Source: Brucella anthropi ATCC 49188 (GTDB lineage Bacteria; Pseudomonadota; Alphaproteobacteria; Rhizobiales; Rhizobiaceae). From it: 64,000 nucleotides of DNA. This document shows, in pieces, positions 22,990-30,457 of this stretch. The stretch covers positions 1,598,001 through 1,662,000 of the forward strand of contig NC_009667.1 of NCBI RefSeq assembly GCF_000017405.1. The letters are read 5' to 3'. The position numbers and the translations under genes were made by a program. Within the stretch, counting starts at the first letter, position 1; each line of letters begins with the position of its first letter. The notes below the pieces were generated by a model, which searched no databases, had not been told where the DNA came from, and saw only the letters and a list, made by a program, of their open reading frames with translations.

Positions 22990-23156
22990 ATGGTCAGGAC
23001 GACAAGGCACGCGACTGCACACGTCATGTAATAGGAAGCCTGACCCCACCGCTCTTCGCGGGCGCGTTTGAATGCGGTCAATGCGAAGCAAGTCGCAGCA
23101 ACCGCAAAAAAGAGGGCCGATAGCAGCGTTAGCGAAAACGAATATGAGAAGGTCAT
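22986..23156 (-). CDS. Small two-helix membrane protein, 56 aa
   Basis: An uncatalogued small gene. ATG 23156 follows GGAGGTAAGAAGAA and overlaps the stop of the RuvC-like gene (ATGA). It reads MTFSYSFSLTLLSALFFAVA, then AATCFALTAFKR and a second hydrophobic stretch YYMTCAVACLVVLTI at the C-terminus, with a basic RARE..R loop between. Two transmembrane segments are likely. Translational coupling on both sides and a strong ribosome binding site support it. Confidence 0.7.
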   Translation of the reverse strand: MTFSYSFSLTLLSALFFAVAATCFALTAFKRAREERWGQASYYMTCAVACLVVLTI

Positions 23157-23704
23157 TTCTTCTTACCTCCAAACAGCGGGGATTTTGCGCCGGACGTGCG
23201 AAGCTCTGGAACCTTGACGGCGCACATGTAGGACCAGATTGCGCAGGCATCACCTTCGTCGTCGTTTTGGACATTCCAGCCGCGCCTATGGCATTCGGCG
23301 ACGACTTCGCGCTTCGCTGGTTCGCGCTTGAGATTTCGCTGACCGATAAAGTATCCGCGCACGTCGTTCGTCGCCGCTTCTTGGACGTCATAGACGCCCA
23401 TACGATAGGCGACGCCTTGCATTACCGCTGGAAGGCCGAAGAGGACTTCGATTGTTTCACGCGTCGCCCTGCCAGAGCGAAGGCGGAAGAGTTCGGGCGC
23501 TTCGAATACGATGGTGCGCGGCTTAAACGCTTGCAGACGCGTTCCAATGAAACCGATCATGCCGCCGAATACGGCGGCTTGACTTGAACCATCAGGAGCA
23601 AGGCGAAGGCTTCCAAAGCGTGGTTCGCTGCCCGGCTCACCTTCGCACCAACCGAGATTAGTAGCGATATCGAGCGCAAGGATCGTTCCTTTGAAGCCGG
23701 TCAT
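23153..23704 (-). CDS. RuvC-like Holliday junction resolvase
   Basis: 183 residues. RNase-H fold acidic residues appear in order: ILALDIATNLGW (Asp near residue 11), TIVFEAPELFR (Glu), and DDEGDACAIW near the C-terminus (Asp pair). The layout matches phage RuvC/crossover-junction endodeoxyribonucleases that resolve recombination intermediates. Located with SSB and the helicase. It ends in a basic tail (LFGGKKK). Confidence 0.85.
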   Translation of the reverse strand: MTGFKGTILALDIATNLGWCEGEPGSEPRFGSLRLAPDGSSQAAVFGGMIGFIGTRLQAFKPRTIVFEAPELFRLRSGRATRETIEVLFGLPAVMQGVAYRMGVYDVQEAATNDVRGYFIGQRNLKREPAKREVVAECHRRGWNVQNDDEGDACAIWSYMCAVKVPELRTSGAKSPLFGGKKK

Positions 23705-24432
23705 TTCGACACCGCGCTTTCCAGCGCTTCAATCTGGCGAACGATATCGCCATGGCAGGCAAGAAGCGGTTTCGTCTTCTTTTCAAGAAGGTCAGCCCGT
23801 GCGCGCATAAGGGCAGCTTCTTCGCGCGACGATTTGACGAGTTCAGCAATTTCGTCGCGAAGCTTTATCGCTTCTGCGAGCGCTGTCTTGATCGCTTCGT
23901 CGCTGCGCTCCGGCCCGAAATTGGCATCGCGCATAACTTCGACCCACTTACGCGGGACACCCAAATCGTCGGCGACGCGCTGGTCGCTCCAATCACTGGA
24001 ATAGCCGGTGCGGTGGTCAAGATAGACCTCTTCCAACTTGGCGAAGATTATACGCTTCTCTTCAAAAGTCGGCTGGCTTGGCGGCTCAGCGCCATTGACT
24101 GAAACGGTAGGTTCAACAACTGGCATTGCTTCGGTGTCCGGGGAGTTTGATGGGATCGTTTCAACGGCTTCGGCGGTGAAGCCGCCGGAGCCTCTTCGGC
24201 GCTTGGCCGAATAGCAGGTCGGGCAAAGGTCGCGATTACGGCGTGATCCAACAAGCCAACCGGCGCGCTTCCAGCCTTTAAGGAGGTCGTCAATATTCCG
24301 TGTTCCGCTGATCGTGTTCGCCGATACGTCCGAATATGCCGGACATTGGGAACACTGAATTCTATGAACGCGTCGGCGACCACCTTCCGCCTGAATGGAA
24401 ATCGGCGGGAAAATGCGTTCCTTCGGATGCAT
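23701..24432 (-). CDS. Hypothetical protein with N-terminal zinc motif, 243 aa
   Basis: CSQCPAYSDV and, about 35 residues later, CPTCYSAKRRR suggest one zinc site. A linker of low complexity (SNSPDTEAMPVVEPTVSVNGAEPPSQ) leads to a region with an HTH-like helix pair (GYSSDWSDQRVADDLGVPRKWVEVMRDANFG), and a long C-terminal coiled coil (LAEAIKLRDEIAELVKSSREEAALMRARADLLEKK). It is probably DNA-binding. It overlaps the RuvC-like gene by four bases. Confidence 0.6.
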   Translation of the reverse strand: MHPKERIFPPISIQAEGGRRRVHRIQCSQCPAYSDVSANTISGTRNIDDLLKGWKRAGWLVGSRRNRDLCPTCYSAKRRRGSGGFTAEAVETIPSNSPDTEAMPVVEPTVSVNGAEPPSQPTFEEKRIIFAKLEEVYLDHRTGYSSDWSDQRVADDLGVPRKWVEVMRDANFGPERSDEAIKTALAEAIKLRDEIAELVKSSREEAALMRARADLLEKKTKPLLACHGDIVRQIEALESAVSK

Positions 24433-24692
24433 CAGCTTTCCGCTTCGTGAAGTTCCATATGCAGGGGCGTAATGGTGATGATGGCATTCAAGCCGACGAT
24501 GACGTCTTCGCGGGAAATAATCTGCCTGGAATGCGGGCCTGTTGCGGTCGTCGTCAGCCGAGTGCAGATAAGCGAGCCGTCTTCGGAAATGCGCTCATGA
24601 AGATCATCAAGGGTTTCTTCCGGTACTTCGACCGTGAACCAGACAAAGCCGGACTTGCTAGGGATCGTTGTCGTCAGAGCAAAGTATGCCAT
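24432..24692 (-). CDS. Hypothetical protein, 86 aa
   Basis: Stop overlaps the following gene's start. A beta-rich sequence (MAYFALTTTIPSKSGFVWFTVEVPEETLDDLHERISEDGSLICTRLTT) with no recognised family. A hairpin lies before its ribosome binding site. Confidence 0.55.
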   Translation of the reverse strand: MAYFALTTTIPSKSGFVWFTVEVPEETLDDLHERISEDGSLICTRLTTTATGPHSRQIISREDVIVGLNAIITITPLHMELHEAES

Positions 24693-24737
24693 GGGGGAGG
24701 TTCCCTTTCGGGGAGAGTAAGCAACAAAAAGGGGAGG

Positions 24738-24758
24738 CGGCGCGCTAATCGCGCGCCG
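24738..24758 (-). repeat. Intercistronic hairpin
   Basis: Perfect 8-bp stem CGGCGCGC/GCGCGCCG around a five-base loop, between the stop at 24768 and the next gene's start at 24692. GC-only, without a T-run, like the other intercistronic hairpins of this prophage. Confidence 0.5.
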
Positions 24759-24767
24759 ATTGGTGGC

Positions 24768-25166
24768 TTAGTGAACCAGTTCGGCGATAACGGCGTCGGT
24801 CTTGCCTTTGCCGTCGTTTCCATCGGCTTCGGCCACGATGGCGCGCATCAATTCGATAAGATCGCTAAAGGCGTCGAGTTGCGCGAAGAAGCCAAGCTTG
24901 CTCCAATACTCGATGCTTGACCGAATGATCGCCTGCCGTTTGCCATCTTCCATGTCGCTAAGGCGACGGGAGAAGGTAAGGGCGTTCTTTTCAAGGCCGT
25001 ACTGTTCAACGGCGTTCTGCGTTGCCTTGCCCGCAAGGCCAGCGTATTCCGACGCGTGTTTCTTCTGCCGACCAATTTCGGCGATTACCCGCTTCAAGTC
25101 TTCGGGCGCGACACCGCCTTTTGCGGCGGTCGCCGAAGCGGTATCCATTTTCGCTTTCTTTGCCAT
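24768..25166 (-). CDS. Hypothetical alanine-rich helical protein, 132 aa
   Basis: MAKKAKMDTASATAAKGGV, then a helical body (EDLKRVIAEIGRQKKHASEYAGLAGKATQNAVEQYGLEKNALTFSRRLSDME, then LDAFSDLIELMRAIV). Similar proteins accompany phage replication modules in Rhizobiales, but I do not recognise a named family. GTTGGAAAC lies eight bases upstream of its start and may serve as the ribosome binding site while also matching the phage operator motif. Confidence 0.55.
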   Translation of the reverse strand: MAKKAKMDTASATAAKGGVAPEDLKRVIAEIGRQKKHASEYAGLAGKATQNAVEQYGLEKNALTFSRRLSDMEDGKRQAIIRSSIEYWSKLGFFAQLDAFSDLIELMRAIVAEADGNDGKGKTDAVIAELVH

Positions 25167-25201
25167 TGGCTTGTTTCCAACTTGGATAGATTAACCGGGG
25201 A

Positions 25202-25519
25202 TCATTCTGCCGCGTTGGCCTGCGTGGGTTTCTTTGGAGCGTGGGAACGGATACGAACTTGCGACCGACTAAAGCGCGGAACGCCTTCCGGCCACGGAAG
25301 ATCGTCCGGCCAGACGTCGGATAGGCCAGACAACGCCCAATCAAAGGAATGGGAAGAAAAACTACTCTCTCCAAGTTTGAGGCTTTCAAGCAAAGTCGGC
25401 TTTGCACCGCACACGCGGCTAACTACGACCCGTTCCGGCAAGCCGGTGTGCGCGATGAAAAGCTCAAGCAGGTTGATGAGCCATCCGCGCATTTGCGGCT
25501 CAAGGGGGGCGCTAATCAT
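25202..25519 (-). CDS. Cro-position regulator, Rhizobiales phage type
   Basis: 105 residues from ATG 25519, preceded by GGAG. It has a MRGWLINLLELFIAHTGLPERVVVSRVCGAK segment (HTH-like, similar to small Rhizobiales phage DNA-binding proteins) and a tail rich in Trp and Pro (FDWALSGLSDVWPDDLPWPEGVPR). It is divergent from the S24 repressor, as cro is from cI, and would start the lytic leftward programme. Function by position. Confidence 0.6.
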   Translation of the reverse strand: MISAPLEPQMRGWLINLLELFIAHTGLPERVVVSRVCGAKPTLLESLKLGESSFSSHSFDWALSGLSDVWPDDLPWPEGVPRFSRSQVRIRSHAPKKPTQANAAE

Positions 25520-25653
25520 AGGAAATCTCCAACGATCCAAATCAAATCGGTTGGACTGTACCTAAATTTCGATTGGAAAAGTCAATAGCCATTCTGAAAA
25601 AAGTAGGTTATAAGTTTTCTACCGTTTTAATCGGCTGAAGGAACACAGTTGCA
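25520..25653. promoter_or_regulatory. Divergent immunity-region operator
   Basis: Between the Cro-position gene and the repressor lie TCCAAC (25528-25533) and GTTGGA (25550-25555), an inverted pair about 16 bp apart, plus ATTGGAAA (25572-25579). They are degenerate versions of the TTTCCAAC motif. The first also overlaps the ribosome binding site of the leftward gene. TATAAG at 25609-25614 may be a -10 element for the repressor. Confidence 0.45.
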
Positions 25654-26346
25654 ATGTCTTCAAATGATAGTCTTCGTTCGCGTATTGAAGAGCGTGTAAA
25701 TACCCTTGGTATATCGCCGATTACGCTAGCAAAATCCGCTGGCTTAGAGCGGGGATACATTAATGATCTTTTAATAGGCAGAAAGAAGTCTATACGTGGC
25801 GACAAGCTAAATATTGTTGCTAAGGCTCTTCAATGCGACCCGGAATATTTACTATTAGAACAAGATGAAGTTCGAAAACACAAGGTGATTGAAAAGATAG
25901 AGTTTGGTGGCGTTTGTGAGGCTGGCGTATGGCGTTCCGCTAGTCTTTCCAATCAGAATAGCGGAAAATCCGTTCCAATCGAACCTGATCCGCGATTTCC
26001 TCATCTTCGGAATATTGCTTTCGATGTTCGCGGCAACAGCTTTGCCGCAGAGGGAATTAGCGATGGAATGACGGTTGCTGGTATTGCCTTAGATGAGTGG
26101 ACGCAAACTATAGGCCCACTAAGCACAGGAATGATTGTCGTCGCACACGCAAATCGTGCTGATGGAAGCGAGTTTGAACTAAGCCTTCGCCGCGTTAGCG
26201 TTAAGCCAAACGGCATTAGCCTTTCGGTTCGTCCAACCGACCCAACGCTTGAATTTCCGTCAATCGACGTCGGTAACGATGTGAAAATCGTTGCCGTAAT
26301 CACTCGCGCAGTTCGGCTTTTCCTTGACGTCGAAGCTCCGCTTTAA
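25654..26346 (+). CDS. S24-family phage repressor (CI/LexA-like)
   Basis: 230 residues. An N-terminal HTH (GISPITLAKSAGLERGYINDLLIGRK) is followed by a linker with an Ala-Gly cleavage-type site (CEAGVW, about residues 91-96) and a C-terminal S24 domain. The catalytic Ser sits in RGNSFAAEGISDGM. The place of the general-base Lys reads LSLRRV, so Arg replaces Lys. If real, self-cleavage may be impaired. It would hold the phage in lysogeny by binding the operators around it. RBS is AAGGA. Confidence 0.85.
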   Translation: MSSNDSLRSRIEERVNTLGISPITLAKSAGLERGYINDLLIGRKKSIRGDKLNIVAKALQCDPEYLLLEQDEVRKHKVIEKIEFGGVCEAGVWRSASLSNQNSGKSVPIEPDPRFPHLRNIAFDVRGNSFAAEGISDGMTVAGIALDEWTQTIGPLSTGMIVVAHANRADGSEFELSLRRVSVKPNGISLSVRPTDPTLEFPSIDVGNDVKIVAVITRAVRLFLDVEAPL

Positions 26347-26363
26347 GCTAGTTCGCCAAGCTT

Positions 26364-26400
26364 GCGCGTAGCGCGCTTTTGCGCGCTTACGCGCGTTTTA
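26364..26400 (+). terminator. Terminator-like hairpin after the repressor gene
   Basis: GCGCGTAGCGCGC and its imperfect complement GCGCGCTTACGCGC (one bulged T) flank a TTTT loop, followed by GTTTTATATAA. It ends the repressor transcript 18 bp after the stop codon. Confidence 0.6.
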
Positions 26401-26435
26401 TATAATCTTATCAAACATATAAGCTTGATATATAC

Positions 26436-26457
26436 GGATACGGCTATAGCCGTATCC
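26436..26457. repeat. Perfect 22-bp palindrome
   Basis: GGATACGGCTA followed by its exact reverse complement TAGCCGTATCC, with ATATA-rich flanks that extend the symmetry imperfectly for some ten bases each side. Its core GCTATAGC contains the CTATAG hexamer of the cluster at 6284-6512. A dimer-binding operator or replication/segregation site is possible. Confidence 0.6.
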
Positions 26458-26528
26458 TAGATATATATATTTAAAATTATAACTACTACGCGCGCGAGCG
26501 AAGGGATCGTTAACCATCCGGTCCAGAA

Positions 26529-26598
26529 GTTGGAAAAAAGTTGGAAAAGTAAAAAAATCTTAAAAATTTCCAACTACGGGGTTGCAAACGGTTGGAAA
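26529..26598. promoter_or_regulatory. Four-box GTTGGAAA operator array
   Basis: Exact copies are at 26529-26536, 26540-26547, 26567-26574 (reverse) and 26591-26598. The first pair is 11 bp apart on the same DNA face. None is a ribosome binding site, since the gene starts at 26654. A related GTTGGAGA (26638) just before the start is the likely ribosome binding site. Confidence 0.6.
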
Positions 26599-26653
26599 GC
26601 AGCGCAAGTATTCTCTCACGACGGCAACGAACCGTCAGTTGGAGAATTGATTG

Positions 26654-27862
26654 ATGGACGCTATTACGACGGTCGAAGCTCGCGCGACCAATACCGCGAA
26701 CAACTCCTTCAAAGTTGGAAATCTCGACAAGGGCGAGGTCCGCACGGACCTGCAAAAGCAGTGGATCGCACGTCCGCATGACCAGCGTTTTCTATCTCTT
26801 ACCGACCTGCATACGTCGGTTAAGGCCCGCGCGGATCGCACGACGGAAATTCGTATCGATACCAGCAAGATTGAATTTGTTGCCCCCGAACCGAAGACCA
26901 AAGAAGACCTTTCGCGCCTGTCGCTTGGCCTTCCAACTGGCGAAACCGTCGCCCCGACGCATTGGTCGTTCGGTCAACTCGCCTCGCTGGCTCAGGCCCC
27001 GGCGGGCTACCTTCGCAAGCTTCCGTCGCAGATTGTTGCCGACGCGTTGACCTACGGCTTGCGCTACAATCGTAGCAACGAAGCTGTGAAGCTCTATGAC
27101 ACCACGGACGAGTTGCTTGCCGCTACAGGCCCGGATTATGGCCGTATCTATGACGCGGAAGTCGTTGAAGCCGTGCAGCAAATTGCCGGAAACGGTACGG
27201 GCGATTTCCGTTGGAAAGTTCCGGGTGTCCTTGACTGGAACACGATGCGCTACAACCCGGAAAGCCCGGTAACGCTCGACACTACGACGCTTTACGCAAG
27301 CGACCGCGACGTCTTTATTTTCTTGGTCGATGATCGCAACCCAATTGAAATCGGCAAGCTGCCAAGCGGCGACCCCGATCTTGTTTTCCGTGGTTTCTAT
27401 ATCACGAATTCGGAAGTCGGCTCTTCGGCCTTGAAGGTCGCTGCGTTTTACCTTCGCGCGGTATGCTGCAATCGCCTTATGTGGGGCGTCGAAGGCTTCC
27501 AAGAAATTTCTATGCGCCATAGCAAGTACGCGCCGAGCCGATTTATCGAAGAAGCTCGTCCGGCTCTGGAAGGCTTCGCGGATGGGTCAACGCAACGCCT
27601 TTTGGATGGCGTCAAAAAAGCGCGTGCTACTAAAGTCGCCTCTAATGACGAAGAAATGATCGAATTTCTTCGCGGACGGAAATTCTCGCAAAAACAAGCG
27701 ATTACGATCCTTGAGTATGTCGAAAAGGAAGAAGGCGCGCCCGCACGCACGATTTGGGACGTCGCGCAGGGAATTTCCGCTTCGGCTCGTAACATTCCGC
27801 ATACCGATGACCGTGTTGAGTTCGAACGGGAGGCACGCCGCCTTTTAGATCAGGTGGCGTAA
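26654..27862 (+). CDS. DUF932 phage/plasmid-like protein
   Basis: 402 residues, from ATG 26654 with GGAG nine bases upstream. After about 100 residues comes a DUF932-type core: WSFGQLASLAQAPAGYLRKLP and YNRSNEAVKLYD, the ATGPDYGRIYDAEVVEAV segment, RDVFIFLVDD, GFYITNSEVGSSALKVAAFYLRAVCCNRLMWG, and a helical C-terminus. Members are common in phages and plasmids and are thought to have DNA-related roles, but no activity is established. It is the first gene of the right operon, so it is among the earliest expressed. Confidence 0.82.
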   Translation: MDAITTVEARATNTANNSFKVGNLDKGEVRTDLQKQWIARPHDQRFLSLTDLHTSVKARADRTTEIRIDTSKIEFVAPEPKTKEDLSRLSLGLPTGETVAPTHWSFGQLASLAQAPAGYLRKLPSQIVADALTYGLRYNRSNEAVKLYDTTDELLAATGPDYGRIYDAEVVEAVQQIAGNGTGDFRWKVPGVLDWNTMRYNPESPVTLDTTTLYASDRDVFIFLVDDRNPIEIGKLPSGDPDLVFRGFYITNSEVGSSALKVAAFYLRAVCCNRLMWGVEGFQEISMRHSKYAPSRFIEEARPALEGFADGSTQRLLDGVKKARATKVASNDEEMIEFLRGRKFSQKQAITILEYVEKEEGAPARTIWDVAQGISASARNIPHTDDRVEFEREARRLLDQVA

Positions 27863-27871
27863 CGGGCGATT

Positions 27872-27891
27872 GCGCGGCTTGGGGGCCGCGC
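27872..27891 (+). repeat. Intercistronic hairpin
   Basis: Stem GCGCGGC/GCCGCGC (7 bp, six-base loop), 10 bases after the stop of the DUF932 gene. Confidence 0.45.
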
Positions 27892-27928
27892 GCCTCTCTT
27901 CAATTCTACATATCGAAGGTAAGGCAAC

Positions 27929-28189
27929 ATGACCCTTGAATTTATTGCACCTGACGCAAAGCTTGTAGCGTATCAGCGCATTACCGCTATCCAGAATATG
28001 GCTGACGTTCTCATTCAAAAGGGAACATCGCTGGACGATCAATCGGAAGTATTGAGCGCGCTCGCCGCCGCCGATTTTGACCCCCGACTTATTTCGGCTC
28101 TTCACGAAGAAGCGACGGACGCCGCTAAGGCGACCATATCCAACACAAAAACACTGCCCTGCTCGGCGGAGCCGGGAGGCGGAACGTGA
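27929..28189 (+). CDS. Hypothetical helical protein, 86 aa
   Basis: Begins with AAGG seven bases upstream. The sequence is mostly helical (KLVAYQRITAIQNMADVLIQKGTSLDDQSEVLSALAAADFDPRLISALHEEATDAAKA). No family recognised. Its stop overlaps the GTG start of the next gene. Confidence 0.6.
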   Translation: MTLEFIAPDAKLVAYQRITAIQNMADVLIQKGTSLDDQSEVLSALAAADFDPRLISALHEEATDAAKATISNTKTLPCSAEPGGGT

Positions 28190-28419
28190 GCGACCAAAGA
28201 TACGGCTATTTCCGGTCTGAAAGGCCGGACGCACTCAAGAAGATCACGCGGCAAATAATCCTCATGCCGCGATGGGGAAGCAAGACGATCATCGTCAAAG
28301 AGCAAGCCATTCTTCTTCCGCGCGTATCCATTCTCGAAAGCGACGGCGGCTTCGGCGAAGACAACGGACCTTCGCCAAGCTTCCAAGGGAGCGGCAGAAA
28401 TGAACCTTCAAATTCATAG
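28186..28419 (+). CDS. Hypothetical protein, 77 aa (GTG start)
   Basis: GTG overlaps the previous stop codon (GTGA). Basic N-terminal half (YFRSERPDALKKITRQIILMPRWG), then IIVKEQAILLPRVSILES and a glycine-rich tail. Not recognised. The overlap with its neighbours argues that it is translated. Confidence 0.5.
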   Translation: MSDQRYGYFRSERPDALKKITRQIILMPRWGSKTIIVKEQAILLPRVSILESDGGFGEDNGPSPSFQGSGRNEPSNS

Positions 28420-28603
28420 CGATTTTGCAGCGGTTCAAACCCAAATCGCACGATCCGCAGACGCGGTTATGGCGATCCCAACAGGCAGCGAAAGCGGCAC
28501 CGTAGCGTGCCCAACCTGCCGCCGTCCTCTTCACTACGCATACACGGCAAAGGGCCGTCTCAAGGCCCATTGCGAAACACCCTATTGCACAAGTGTCTCC
28601 TAA
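28400..28603 (+). CDS. Small zinc-finger-like protein, 67 aa
   Basis: Ends with a CPTCRRPLHYAYTAKGRLKAHC zinc-binding pattern and CETPYC, four or five cysteines that could chelate zinc. The N-terminus is helical (FAAVQTQIARSADAVMAI). Function unknown. Confidence 0.55.
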   Translation: MNLQIHSDFAAVQTQIARSADAVMAIPTGSESGTVACPTCRRPLHYAYTAKGRLKAHCETPYCTSVS

Positions 28604-28631
28604 CGCGGGTGGGCTTGCTGCGAACACCGAG

Positions 28632-28648
28632 CGGGGGCGGAACCCCCG
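28632..28648 (+). repeat. Intercistronic hairpin
   Basis: CGGGGG/CCCCCG with a five-base loop, 29 bases after a stop codon and 25 bases before the AAA+ ATPase start. The same intergene hairpin habit recurs throughout this operon. Confidence 0.45.
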
Positions 28649-28672
28649 TATCTTCAAAAGGAAACTCTTCGC

Positions 28673-30238
28673 ATGAACGCTTTGACGAACATTACCGCCG
28701 CACCGACCGCTGAAAAGGTCGATTGGACCCGCATTGATACGCAGGTCAAGCATGAGGGCAAGGAAATCAAGCTTCCCGCCGAGCCGGGCAAGATGGATTA
28801 CGACGAAGCAATCAATACGATTGCGCGCGTTCGCGATGAAGAAAATCAAGAATTCGACGTGCACGAAATCGTCAAGGGCGCACCTTGGGATACGCTAGTC
28901 GCAGTTTACCGCGCGATGCAGGAAATTTACGGCGTGGTGATTTCCGAAGGCATCAAGACGTTTTTCGGCGAAATCAAGCCGGATTTCGTCACCGTTCACA
29001 CGGGGCCGGGTAATGATGATCGCATTCAGGTTCCTATGGGCGCGATGGGTCTTCCGGGCGTAAGCAAGCACGTCTTTATTAAAATGTTTAGCGGCGGCAC
29101 CGTCATTCAGGGAACAGTGCGCAAGTGCGACCGTGCCCGTTTGGTTGAAATCGCTAATAAGGCGCGCGAAATCATCCGTTCGGCTTCGGTTTACAAGGGC
29201 AAGGCTATTCGCCTGAACGTCGATAGCGATGGCGACCTTGAGCTTGATGCGCAGCCTGAATTTCTTGATCTGGCGCGGGTCAACGAAACTGACATGATCC
29301 ACACCAAGGAAACCGGCGCGCTTATCCGCACGAATATACTCGCGCCGCTCAAGTTTACTCAGGAATGCCGAAACAAGCGCATTCCGCTCAAGCGCGGTAT
29401 CCTGTTGGAAGGCAAGTACGGCACGGGCAAGTCGCTGACCTCGCGTGTTACTGCCAAGGTTGCGACGGATAACGGTTGGACGTTTATCATGCTCAATCGT
29501 TCGCAGGGCTTGAAAGCGGCTATCGAATTCGCCCGGACCTATCAGCCTTGCGTCATCTTTGCGGAAGATATCGACCGCGCGGCGGATCGCGACGACGAAG
29601 ATGTTAACGACCTCGTTAACCTGCTCGACGGCCTGATTTCGAAGGAAATGGAAATGATGGTCGTCTTGACGACCAATCACATCGAAAAAATCGACCGCGC
29701 TTTGCTTCGCCCCGGTCGCTTCGACGCCGTTATTTCTATCGATGCGCCGGACGCCGAAACCGCTGAACGCATCATCCGAACCTACGCAGGTAATCTGCTC
29801 GACGTGAACGCCGATCTTTCGCCGGTGGGCGACGTAACGGCAGGCATGATCCCGGCTTCGATCCGCGAAGTTGTCGAACGCGCCAAGCTTTCGATGCTTA
29901 CGGAAGGCCGCGTCAATCTGACGGCTGATGACCTCTATATCAGCGCCGTCGGTATGAAGCGCCACGTCGCACTTCTTGAGCCGAAAAAGGATGAAAAGAC
30001 CCATGCGGAAATGTTCGCGGAAGGTCTGATCGGATTGCTCGGCGACGGATTGGCGGTGGACGTCAATGCTGCTTCGCCGGAGGACGTTCTTGACGCCCGT
30101 AACAAGGTTATCAAGCGTCTTGTCGGTCAGGAAAACCAGCTTGCGGAAATCGGCAATACGACCAAGGGCGGCGCTCACGCCGCAACAATCGCGGCTGAAA
30201 CCGGGCTTCGCATCTTGAAGCAGGTCGGCGGCGAATAA
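28673..30238 (+). CDS. AAA+ ATPase (Cdc48/FtsH-like core)
   Basis: 521 residues. The N-terminal 230 residues are not recognised. The ATPase core shows Walker A LEGKYGTGKS (about residues 243-252), Walker B VIFAEDIDRA (about 286-295, with EDIDR as in Cdc48/spastin-type proteins), sensor-1 VVLTTNH, and the arginine-finger/second-region-of-homology part RALLRPGRFDAVISIDAP. A C-terminal helical lid follows. Such cores unfold or remodel proteins as hexamers. No protease domain is fused. An ATPase of this class is unusual in a prophage of this type. It sits in the early right operon. Confidence 0.85.
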   Translation: MNALTNITAAPTAEKVDWTRIDTQVKHEGKEIKLPAEPGKMDYDEAINTIARVRDEENQEFDVHEIVKGAPWDTLVAVYRAMQEIYGVVISEGIKTFFGEIKPDFVTVHTGPGNDDRIQVPMGAMGLPGVSKHVFIKMFSGGTVIQGTVRKCDRARLVEIANKAREIIRSASVYKGKAIRLNVDSDGDLELDAQPEFLDLARVNETDMIHTKETGALIRTNILAPLKFTQECRNKRIPLKRGILLEGKYGTGKSLTSRVTAKVATDNGWTFIMLNRSQGLKAAIEFARTYQPCVIFAEDIDRAADRDDEDVNDLVNLLDGLISKEMEMMVVLTTNHIEKIDRALLRPGRFDAVISIDAPDAETAERIIRTYAGNLLDVNADLSPVGDVTAGMIPASIREVVERAKLSMLTEGRVNLTADDLYISAVGMKRHVALLEPKKDEKTHAEMFAEGLIGLLGDGLAVDVNAASPEDVLDARNKVIKRLVGQENQLAEIGNTTKGGAHAATIAAETGLRILKQVGGE

Positions 30239-30257
30239 GCCTAAGTCGGTAACGATA

Positions 30258-30280
30258 GGCGGCGCGCTGGTCGCGCCGCC
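30258..30280 (+). repeat. Intercistronic hairpin
   Basis: A perfect 9-bp stem GGCGGCGCG/CGCGCCGCC with a five-base loop, 20 bp after the AAA+ stop. No T-run. Confidence 0.5.
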
Positions 30281-30315
30281 AACCATCCCCAAAAACCCAA
30301 TTGGAGCGCTCCCCC

Positions 30316-30456
30316 ATGTGGATCGCAGTCGTCAACAATTTGCCGACGCTCATCCTTGGCACGTTCTGGTCAATCGGCCTTTTCGCTGCCGGATGGTTTC
30401 TCGGCGCTCGGTTCGCCCGCTGGCGGATTAACCGGGAAACAAAGTCGCGAGGCTAA
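30316..30456 (+). CDS. Single-pass membrane protein, 46 aa
   Basis: Short gene with GGAG nine bases before ATG. It encodes MWIAVVNNLPTLILGTFWSI, a hydrophobic segment continuing GLFAAGWFLGARFARW, and a basic tail RINRETKSRG. One inner-membrane helix is expected. It ends one base before the start of the TAXI-like gene, so the two are coupled. Confidence 0.7.
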   Translation: MWIAVVNNLPTLILGTFWSIGLFAAGWFLGARFARWRINRETKSRG

Positions 30457-30457
30457 A

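Larger units (their letters stand above)
26347..26653. promoter_or_regulatory. 307-bp control region before the right operon
   Basis: No gene is seen. In order there are a terminator hairpin after the repressor (26364-26400), TTGCGC (26379) and TATAAT (26401-26406) spaced 16 bp as a promoter candidate, a perfect 22-bp palindrome (26436-26457) in an AT-rich setting, and four exact operator-type octamers (26529, 26540, 26567, 26591). Confidence 0.6.

Noticed and set aside
26364..26400. CRISPR array from repeated GCGCGC tracts
   Set aside because: There are no regular repeat-spacer units. This is an imperfect terminator hairpin. No CRISPR array or cas genes were seen anywhere in the window.
28895..30292. 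465-residue minus-strand frame opposite the AAA+ ATPase
   Set aside because: The AAA+ motifs are on the plus strand. The minus frame has an odd residue composition and no family pattern.
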